Assembly: GCA_023406965.1 (NCBI GenBank)
Contig: JAEXTI010000466.1
Location: 1 to 7,224, forward strand
DNA: 7,224 nucleotides
Origin: Chloroflexota bacterium
Lineage (GTDB): Bacteria > Chloroflexota > Anaerolineae > Anaerolineales > Anaerolineaceae
Direction of reading: 5' to 3'
In this document: positions 1 through 3,731 of the stretch, piece by piece
How the letters are laid out: every line of letters starts with the position of its first letter
Numbering within the stretch: position 1 is the first letter of the stretch
The notes under the pieces: generated by a model
The model's database searches: none
Told to the model about the DNA's origin: nothing
The model's input: the letters and a program-made list of their open reading frames with translations, nothing else
Program-made: the position numbers and the translations under genes

Positions 1-36
1 CATGCGAGTCGCCCGGCGCGTTGCAAAAAGTTGCGG

Positions 37-213
37 TTAGGCTTTGGTGATGCTGCCGGTGGGGCAAACATCGACGCATTTTGCGCAGTCTTCGCACTTG
101 GCGGCGTCGATCATGTAGGAGCCGTCAGCCTGGACAGAGATAGCGCCCTCGGGGCATTCGGCTTCGCAAGCGCCGCACTGGATGCAAGAGGCCTGGTCGA
201 TCACATGTGCCAT
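37..213 (-). CDS. 2x[4Fe-4S] bacterial-type ferredoxin, 58 aa
   Basis: Small soluble cytoplasmic electron carrier. I read it directly from the minus strand: it begins MAHVIDQASCIQCGACE and ends TGSITKA before TAA. It holds two complete cluster-binding motifs, C10-x2-C13-x2-C16-x3-C20-P and C40-x2-C43-x2-C46-x3-C50-P. In this family each of the first three cysteines of one motif plus the last cysteine of the other bind one [4Fe-4S] cluster. The length is typical of clostridial-type ferredoxins (about 55-60 residues). The ATG at 213-211 is preceded by AGGAAAGGAT at 230-221, seven bases away, which fixes the start. It is transcribed divergently from the tRNA-Asn gene and appears to be monocistronic on its 5' side. 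The redox partner cannot be told from this window; pyruvate:ferredoxin oxidoreductase or a hydrogenase are common partners in anaerobes. The identification is secure because all eight cysteines and both prolines are present. Confidence 0.96.
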   Translation of the reverse strand: MAHVIDQASCIQCGACEAECPEGAISVQADGSYMIDAAKCEDCAKCVDVCPTGSITKA

Positions 214-398
214 GGTAAATATCCTTTCCTAAAAACGAATACAATATCACGGGCTAGAATAGCATACCCGTAGCCCGGATGGAGGGGCAGATTGTCACTA
301 AAAACGGTTTCCAAATGTCACCATTCGAGCCAGGGCATTTTGGGAAGTCGTCGCAACCTTGACAACTACCCGCGCGCGGATATAATAGGGGACGCCAT
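214..398. other. divergent intergenic region between ferredoxin and tRNA-Asn
   Basis: This region holds the ferredoxin Shine-Dalgarno sequence (221-230, minus), an inverted repeat CGGGCTA/TAGCCCG (250-256 and 271-277, 14-nt loop) and, at its right end, the strong tRNA promoter. The inverted repeat brackets TATGCTATTC on the minus strand, where a ferredoxin -10 box could lie. I found no good -35 for that strand, so the ferredoxin promoter is unresolved. The stretch 290-355 shows nothing recognisable. Confidence 0.5.
359..386 (+). promoter_or_regulatory. consensus sigma70-type promoter of tRNA-Asn
   Basis: TTGACA at 359-364 and TATAAT at 381-386 are both exact consensus hexamers with a 16-bp spacer. 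The tRNA begins at 399, about 12 bases after the -10 box, so transcription would start only a few bases before the mature 5' end. The spacer is GC-rich (CGCGCGCGG) and ends just before AGGGGACGCC, a GC-rich discriminator of the type expected for stringently controlled stable-RNA promoters; that regulatory point is inference. Confidence 0.88.
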
Positions 399-471
399 TC
401 CTCGTTAGCTCAATCGGCAGAGCGGGCGGCTGTTAACCGCTAGGTTCGAGGTTCGAGTCCTCGACGAGGAG
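399..471 (+). tRNA. tRNA-Asn(GTT)
   Basis: A full cloverleaf can be folded by hand. The acceptor stem is TCCTCGT (399-405) with ACGAGGA (464-470). The D stem is GCTC/GAGC (408-411, 420-423). The anticodon stem is GGCGG/CCGCT (425-429, 437-441, closing G-U pair) around loop CTGTTAA, which places anticodon GTT at 432-434. The variable loop is AGGTT and the T stem is CGAGG/CCTCG around TTCGAGT (447-463). The discriminator is G471, as expected for Asn. The gene is followed by CCT, so the full CCA tail is not encoded and must be added by CCA transferase. Its 3' half is repeated about 100 bases downstream, which marks it as an integration site. Confidence 0.97.
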
Positions 472-478
472 CCTAAGA

Positions 479-495
479 AGAGCTTAAAAAGCTCT
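479..495 (+). other. hairpin in tRNA-Asn 3' trailer
   Basis: AGAGCTT (479-485) and AAGCTCT (489-495) form a perfect 7-bp stem with an AAA loop directly downstream of the tRNA. No T-run follows, so it is not a terminator by itself; it may be a processing stem in the tRNA precursor. Confidence 0.4.
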
Positions 496-507
496 CCTGG
501 TTGAATC

Positions 508-535
508 AACCCCGTGAAAACGGGGTTTTCTCTTT
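508..535 (+). terminator. rho-independent terminator of tRNA-Asn
   Basis: AACCCCGT (508-515) and ACGGGGTT (520-527) form a perfect 8-bp stem with a GAAA tetraloop, followed by TTCTCTTT. It closes the short tRNA transcript begun at the promoter near 359. It lies between the functional tRNA and the duplicated tRNA fragment. Confidence 0.9.
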
Positions 536-540
536 AAGGA

Positions 541-593
541 GTAGGTTCGAGGTCCCCACAGGGGGGATGGTATTCGAGTCCTCGACGAGGAGC
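541..593 (+). repeat. partial duplicate of tRNA-Asn 3' half (att-like remnant)
   Basis: Positions 573-593 repeat tRNA positions 452-472 exactly (21 bases: T loop, 3' T stem, 3' acceptor strand and discriminator). Positions 542-553 repeat tRNA positions 441-452 exactly (12 bases: end of anticodon stem, variable loop and 5' T stem). The two blocks are adjacent in the tRNA but are separated here by about 19 extra bases containing TCCCC-aca-GGGGGA. No D arm, anticodon or 5' acceptor strand is present, so this is not a functional tRNA. Duplication of a tRNA 3' end beside the intact gene is the classic product of tyrosine-recombinase integration, and a recombinase fossil lies at 1688-1892. A tRNA-array remnant is an alternative. 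Confidence 0.85.
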
Positions 594-696
594 TATTAAG
601 CAATAAAAATGCCTTCAGATCTTTAATCCAGCCAGACAAATTCCGGCAGGTGTTTTTTAGAGGAGGAGGATGGTAAAAATAAAACAGTTCAAATAT

Positions 697-711
697 AGAA
701 TATAATATTCT
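697..711 (+). promoter_or_regulatory. candidate -10 box inside a palindrome, upstream of the DUF3800 gene
   Basis: AGAATAT-A-ATATTCT is a perfect 15-base palindrome. It contains an exact TATAAT at 701-706, located 42 bases before the DUF3800 start codon. No good -35 box is visible at 16-18 bases upstream. The arrangement suggests a promoter that could be covered by a dimeric regulator, but AT-rich DNA yields such palindromes by chance, so this is a candidate only. Confidence 0.45.
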
Positions 712-747
712 TTATGTTCCATATGGGGAATTAATTGAGGACAAACA

Positions 748-1515
748 ATGTATATAATGTATACAGATGAGAGTGGGGATACAGGATTTTCTTCAAATTC
801 AAGCCGATATTTTGTGTTATGTGGAATCGTTGTACACGAGTTACGCTGGAAGAACAATCTCGATCAAATAATTAATTTTCGTAAAAGAATGAAGGGTTCA
901 TTTGGCCTTCATTTACGAGAAGAAATACACGCTGCTCATTTCATTACCCGTCCGGGAAGCCTTGTTAGAATTGCGAGAAATGATAGGTTAACTATTTTGC
1001 GATTGTTTGCCGATCAGCTTTCATCCATGTCAGATCTAAATATCATAAGTGTTGTTATTGATAAGTCTAAAAGGCAAGCGGGTTTTGATGTATTTGAGCA
1101 TGCTTGGAAACTACTAATTCAAAGATTTGAAAATACAATTTCTCGTAGAAATTTCCATGGGCCAATGAATGCTGACGAACGAGGGATGCTTTTTCCTGAT
1201 AATACGGATGTAAAGAAGCTTACCGCATTGATTAGGAAAATGAGATACTTTAATCCCATACCTAACCAACAGAGCTTTAGTGCCGGTTACAGGAATTTAA
1301 CACTTCAAAATACTATTGAAGATCCAAATTTTCGTGATTCAAGCAATTCCTATTTCATTCAAGCTGCTGATTTGGTCGCTTACTTGTTATATCAGCATTA
1401 TGCGCCAAATGCATATATGAAAAAGAAGCAAGGAAACAACTATTTTCTTAGATTGGATCCAATACTTTGTAAAGTGGCATCATCTAGAAATCAATACGGG
1501 ATTGTTGAAAGTTAA
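748..1515 (+). CDS. DUF3800 family protein, 255 aa
   Basis: Recognised by the N-terminal block YTDESGDTG (residues 5-13) and the C-terminal block IQAADLVAYLL (204-214), the two signatures of DUF3800 proteins; length is usual for the family. Conserved acidic or polar residues between them include E58/E59 and H61 (REEIH), D105 (VVIDKS), D143/E144 and D208. From memory, the family is predicted to have an RNase H-like fold with acidic metal-binding residues, which would make it a nuclease, but no activity can be shown here. There is no signal peptide or membrane segment. The start is set by TTGAGGA at 735-741, six bases before ATG. Codon use is strongly AT-rich, unlike every neighbouring gene. 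It sits between a duplicated tRNA 3' end and a tyrosine recombinase remnant, so it is probably cargo of an old integrative element. DUF3800 genes are often found among phage, plasmid and defence genes, so a defence role is possible. Confidence 0.88.
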   Translation: MYIMYTDESGDTGFSSNSSRYFVLCGIVVHELRWKNNLDQIINFRKRMKGSFGLHLREEIHAAHFITRPGSLVRIARNDRLTILRLFADQLSSMSDLNIISVVIDKSKRQAGFDVFEHAWKLLIQRFENTISRRNFHGPMNADERGMLFPDNTDVKKLTALIRKMRYFNPIPNQQSFSAGYRNLTLQNTIEDPNFRDSSNSYFIQAADLVAYLLYQHYAPNAYMKKKQGNNYFLRLDPILCKVASSRNQYGIVES

Positions 1516-1517
1516 AT

Positions 1518-1537
1518 AAAAAAGGGCCTTTCGGCCC
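1518..1537 (-). terminator. minus-strand rho-independent terminator
   Basis: Read on the minus strand, GGGCC-GAAA-GGCCC (1537-1524) is followed by six T residues (1523-1518) and then ATTTAAC. On the plus strand the same hairpin lacks a T-run after it, so it works best for leftward transcripts: either the ancestral recombinase gene or a short RNA started near 1577. Its T-run begins right after the DUF3800 stop codon, so it may also help to end that convergent transcript. Confidence 0.8.
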
Positions 1538-1577
1538 GGGTGAATCCTACTGCTTGGATATGCCAAGGTTCAGATCC
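1518..1577 (-). ncRNA. candidate small RNA of about 60 nt
   Basis: On the minus strand a TATAAT box (1589-1584) is followed by about 60 bases. These hold a 5-bp hairpin (CTTGG/CCAAG, 1567-1553, 5-nt loop) and then the intrinsic terminator. No open reading frame of note lies in it. No -35 consensus is present at the proper distance (the hexamer there is about GCGCAT). The segment could equally be just the trailer and terminator of the decayed recombinase gene. Confidence 0.3.
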
Positions 1578-1615
1578 ACATATATTATACAATATATGTC
1601 AATAGTATGCGCATA
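1578..1615. repeat. AT-rich inverted repeat and adjacent palindrome
   Basis: ACATATATT (1578-1586) and AATATATGT (1591-1599) form a perfect 9-bp inverted repeat with a 4-nt centre. The 10-base palindrome TATGCGCATA follows at 1606-1615. They sit in the gap between the DUF3800 gene and the recombinase remnant. They could be operator or recombinase arm-type sites, or chance features of AT-rich sequence. Confidence 0.4.
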
Positions 1616-1687
1616 TATTATTACCTTTTGTCTTGTCTCTATTTCAAAAACTGCAGAAGTAGTATGAAGTCATTTTCCTGAGATTCA

Positions 1688-1892
1688 TTATTCTTTTCCT
1701 TTGCCAATGAATTTATCGTTTCTGAATTCCTTCTCGTTCTGGTTTGAATAGAATTGGTCAGTCATATCTATGCTGGAATGCATGACATTCTGATTAATCG
1801 CCTTAAAATTATACGTTTTCAGCTTGGGACAGTCCGTATTGCATATGACCATGCCGGAATTTATGCGGTGAATGGTATTACAGTCCGACTTT
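1688..1892 (-). pseudogene. tyrosine recombinase (integrase) C-terminal fragment, degraded
   Basis: Minus-strand translation gives KVGL-stop-YHSPHKFRHGHMQYG and continues SQAENV up to about 1812. After a shift of frame it continues YNFKAINQNVMHSSIDMTD, then QFYSNQNEKE, and ends at TAA (1690-1688). These are the C-terminal catalytic boxes of phage-type tyrosine recombinases: H-K-F-R (HxxR), then the second His in VMHSS, then Tyr ten residues later in FYSN. Two lesions disable it: a TAA at 1880-1878 just before the HxxR box, and a frameshift at 1814-1809 (GTATAA), best explained by loss of one TA from an ancestral GTATATAAT. The N-terminal domain and the first catalytic Arg are absent; beyond about 1900 the DNA turns GC-rich and homology ends. 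The remnant is therefore inert. It is the likely source of the tRNA-Asn duplication at 541-593, about 1.1 kb away. Confidence 0.85.
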
Positions 1893-2012
1893 TGTGGCTG
1901 CTACCGGCGAGGCTAACAGGCCCCGGTGGATGCATTTGTCGAATCTCGCCTCGCCGCTACGGGAGCGGGTGTGCGTGATGATTTTTTGACAAAATCTTGA
2001 CATCCCCCACCG
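1893..2012. other. non-coding junction with long GC-rich inverted repeat
   Basis: Composition changes sharply near 1900 from AT-rich to GC-rich, probably the right edge of the island. CGGCGAGGC (1905-1913) and GCCTCGCCG (1948-1956) are a perfect 9-bp inverted repeat with a 34-base loop, followed by GCTACGGGAGCGGG. No gene or tRNA could be folded from it and no copy of the tRNA-Asn att sequence is found. Two TTGACA hexamers (1986-1991 and 1997-2002) lie 11 bases apart at the end; neither has a -10 box at standard spacing. Confidence 0.5.
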
Positions 2013-2013
2013 G

Positions 2014-2042
2014 TTAACCCTGTCTATGACCTGTAGTATACT
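2014..2042 (+). promoter_or_regulatory. candidate promoter of the LysM/repeat-protein unit
   Basis: TTAACC (2014-2019) and TATACT (2037-2042) are separated by 17 bases, giving a plausible sigma70-type promoter with a transcript start near 2050 and a leader of about 55 bases. The -10 box lies in the 10-base palindrome TAGTATACTA (2034-2043). Confidence 0.5.
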
Positions 2043-2103
2043 AATCTTAATTGGGGACTTAATGTCCGTCTATCCACTCTATGTGATGAAAGGAAAAAAC
2101 CTA

Positions 2104-2676
2104 ATGGCAGACGACAAAAAGAAATCGATTTTCGACAAAGCAATCGACGCTTTGACCGACCGCGACGAGAAAGCTGCCGCCGCGGAAAAAGCCGCTGCTG
2201 AGAAGAGCGCCGCCGCCGCCGCCGAAGCGAAGAAAAAAGCCGAGGAACTGAAGGCCGCCGCTGAGAAGCGCGCCGCCGAAGCCAAAGCCGCTACCCAGGC
2301 CAAGGCCGCTGCCGATAAAGCTGCCGCCGACAAGGCTGCCGCCGCGCAGGATGCCGCCAAGAAGGTCATTGCCGACCGCGTAGCCGCCGAGAAGGCCGCT
2401 GCCGCCAAGGCTGCCGCTGAGAAAGCCGCCGCCGATGCGAAAGCCGCTGCCGAAGCCGCTGCCGCCGAAGCAGCCAAGAAAGCCGTCATGGCCGAGTACA
2501 CCGTCGTCGCTGGCGACACCCTCAGCGCCCTGGCGCTGCGCTATTACGGCAACGCCGGTCAGGCCTACTGGAAGTTGATCTACGAAGCCAACAAGGACAT
2601 CATCGGTTCCAACCCTGGTATGGTGCGCACCGGTCTGACCCTCAAGATCCCTACGCTCCCCGAAGAGATGAAGTAG
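2104..2676 (+). CDS. LysM-domain protein with Ala/Lys-rich coiled-coil stalk, 190 aa
   Basis: Residues 1-20 (MADDKKKSIFDKAIDALTDR) are followed by a very long Ala/Lys/Glu-rich segment (about 22-130) of near-heptad units such as AAAEKAAA, expected to form a rigid helical or coiled-coil stalk like that of TolA. Residues 131-183 are a LysM domain: EYTVVAGDTLSALALRYYG, then YWKLIYEANKD, then GLTLKIP. LysM usually binds N-acetylglucosamine polymers such as peptidoglycan, but this protein lacks a signal peptide and membrane helix, so it may stay in the cytoplasm as the LysM protein Kbp/YgaU does. The ATG at 2104 is preferred over an upstream in-frame ATG at 2026, because GAAAGGA lies about eight bases before 2104 and the extra 26 residues are unlike the family. 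The stop codon is one base before the next gene, indicating an operon. The stalk is low-complexity, so its length probably varies between relatives. Confidence 0.88.
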   Translation: MADDKKKSIFDKAIDALTDRDEKAAAAEKAAAEKSAAAAAEAKKKAEELKAAAEKRAAEAKAATQAKAAADKAAADKAAAAQDAAKKVIADRVAAEKAAAAKAAAEKAAADAKAAAEAAAAEAAKKAVMAEYTVVAGDTLSALALRYYGNAGQAYWKLIYEANKDIIGSNPGMVRTGLTLKIPTLPEEMK

Positions 2677-2677
2677 C

Positions 2678-3562
2678 GTGGACCAGCCTACCGTTTCGAA
2701 AACGGACCTCAGCAAGGTATTCGGCTCCGTCGTCAAGGTGATGCAGGAAAATCGCGCGGCGTTGAACGCCGCCGATGAGTACAACCACAATCACGGCGAC
2801 AATATGGTCGATACCTTCCAGGTGATTACCCAGGCCATGGCCGAAAAGAAGACCAGCGCGCCCTCCACCCAGCTTGCCTATGCCAGCCAAAAGCTGAGCA
2901 GCCAGGCCCAGACGGGCTCGGCCAAGTTGTACGCGGAAGGCCTGGCGCAGGCCGCCCAAAAAGTGAAGGGGCAAACGCGAATTTCCCCCGAAAGCGCCAT
3001 GACCCTGGTTCAGGCGTTGATGGGCGGGCAGTCGGCCCCGGCTGCATCTCAACCGCAAAGCCAGGGCGGCATGGGTGACCTGCTCGGCGCGTTGATGGGT
3101 GGTCAATCGGCTCCGGCGGCGCAACCGCAAAGCCAGGGCGGATTGGAAGACCTGATGGGCGCGTTGTTGGGCGGGGGCCAGGCCCCTGCACAGCAACAAA
3201 GCCAGCCGGACGCGGGTGATCTGTTGGGCTCCCTCTTGGGCGGACAGCAGTCTGCCTCTCAGGGACAGTCCGGCGGAATGGGTGACTTGCTGGGCGCGTT
3301 GTTAGGCGGCCAGCAGTCTGCTCAACCCCAGGCCGCACAGCCGCAAGGCCAGGGTGGCGGGATTGATCTGGCCACGCTGTTAACCGCGGGAGCGGCTTTC
3401 CTCAAGGCCCGCCAAAAAGGCGCCGGCGCGTTGGAAGCCATTGTCCAGGCGGTGATGGCAGGCAGCCAGATGAATAACGCATCGCACCGCCAGCAATCGG
3501 GCCAACTGGTTGCTGGAACGCTGCTCAACGCGCTCAGCTCAGTGATGAGCGGGGCGAAGTAG
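2678..3562 (+). CDS. Gly/Gln/Leu-rich repeat protein of unknown function, 294 aa
   Basis: I do not recognise the family with certainty. Residues 1-105 form a compact-looking, Ala/Gln-rich helical domain with a conserved-looking block YNHNHGDNMVDTFQVI (35-50). Residues 108-213 carry five related units of the type GDLLGALLGGQ, spaced 22-25 residues and joined by Ala/Pro/Gln/Ser linkers. Residues 229-294 are again helical (LATLLTAGAAFLKARQKG and onward). There is no signal peptide, transmembrane helix or cysteine. The start is GTG at 2678, one base after the LysM gene stop; the first internal ATG would cut off 21 residues of continuous helix. Purine-rich GAAGAGATGAAG within the end of the LysM gene can act as ribosome binding site, so the two are probably translationally coupled and may function together. 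The repeats resemble those of YidB/DUF937-type low-complexity proteins, and the HGDN block faintly recalls the DAK2/DhaL fold; both are weak impressions. Confidence 0.8.
   Translation: MDQPTVSKTDLSKVFGSVVKVMQENRAALNAADEYNHNHGDNMVDTFQVITQAMAEKKTSAPSTQLAYASQKLSSQAQTGSAKLYAEGLAQAAQKVKGQTRISPESAMTLVQALMGGQSAPAASQPQSQGGMGDLLGALMGGQSAPAAQPQSQGGLEDLMGALLGGGQAPAQQQSQPDAGDLLGSLLGGQQSASQGQSGGMGDLLGALLGGQQSAQPQAAQPQGQGGGIDLATLLTAGAAFLKARQKGAGALEAIVQAVMAGSQMNNASHRQQSGQLVAGTLLNALSSVMSGAK
2999..3316 (+). repeat. tandem degenerate coding repeat (GDLLGALLGGQ units)
   Basis: Five coding units with the core L-x-G-A-L-(L/M)-G-G-Q recur in residues 108-213 of the repeat protein, their GGQ at residues 116-118, 141-143, 166-168, 188-190 and 210-212. 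Spacings are 25, 25, 22 and 22 residues. At DNA level, GGCGCGTTGATGGG and GGCGCGTTGTTGGGCGG variants recur, so the block probably grew by unequal crossing-over or slippage. Confidence 0.85.
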
Positions 3563-3594
3563 CCGCGCCAAACAATCGAATACCAAAGATGTAT

Positions 3595-3630
3595 AAAACG
3601 CGAGGCGTAATAGCGCCTCGCGTTTTATGA
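3595..3630 (+). terminator. rho-independent terminator after the repeat-protein gene
   Basis: AAAACGCGAGGCG (3595-3607) and CGCCTCGCGTTTT (3614-3626) form a perfect 13-bp stem with loop TAATAG, ending in TTTT and then ATGATA. The flanking A- and T-runs make it potentially bidirectional. It separates the LysM unit from the dnaN promoter. Confidence 0.92.
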
Positions 3631-3646
3631 TATACTTTTATCATAA
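3625..3646 (+). promoter_or_regulatory. candidate dnaN promoter within an inverted repeat
   Basis: TGATATACT at 3628-3636 is an extended -10 element (TGn plus TATACT); extended -10 promoters can dispense with a -35 box, and the -35 position here lies in the terminator loop. It is embedded in the perfect 8-bp inverted repeat TTATGATA (3625-3632) / TATCATAA (3639-3646) with a 6-base centre, which could bind a regulator of dnaN. The leader to the dnaN start is about 90 bases and can form a small hairpin (AGAGGG 3666-3671 with CCCTCT 3683-3688). Confidence 0.5.
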
Positions 3647-3731
3647 CTACTCAGCCAGAGGTGAAAGAGGGAGATTTCTCCACCCTCTGAGCAGTTTCCT
3701 TTTATCAATCGAACCGTTTTCGGAGGGTGAG

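Noticed and set aside
31..273. 80-residue plus-strand open frame over the ferredoxin
   Set aside because: It is antisense to a ferredoxin with all eight cysteines and a good ribosome binding site; the frame has no recognisable motifs.
1541..1580. possible tRNA (GGTTCAGATCC resembles a T loop)
   Set aside because: The flanking bases do not form a T stem and no acceptor, D or anticodon arms could be built.
1671..1689. 14-codon minus-strand frame (MNLRKMTSYYFCSF) overlapping the recombinase stop
   Set aside because: Too short, no family match, and located in decaying sequence; the TAATG overlap alone is not enough.
1938..1975. possible second att copy near the right edge of the island
   Set aside because: GTCGAATCTCGCCTCG only loosely recalls the T arm of tRNA-Asn; it does not share a continuous block with 573-593.
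1754..1978. 74-residue plus-strand open frame
   Set aside because: It lies antisense to the recombinase fossil, begins with a poor TTG start without a ribosome binding site, and matches no family I know.
1986..2002. two TTGACA -35 boxes 11 bases apart
   Set aside because: Neither has a credible -10 box 16-18 bases downstream; TTAACC at 2014 paired with TATACT at 2037 fits better.
2170..2490. possible CRISPR or satellite array in repetitive GCC-rich DNA
   Set aside because: The repetition follows codons of an Ala/Lys/Glu helix in one open frame, with no regular repeat-spacer structure.
2101..2790. long minus-strand frames opposite the LysM stalk (Gly- or Ala/Ser-rich)
   Set aside because: They mirror the repetitive GCC-rich coding sequence of the stalk; such shadows are expected opposite Ala-rich genes.
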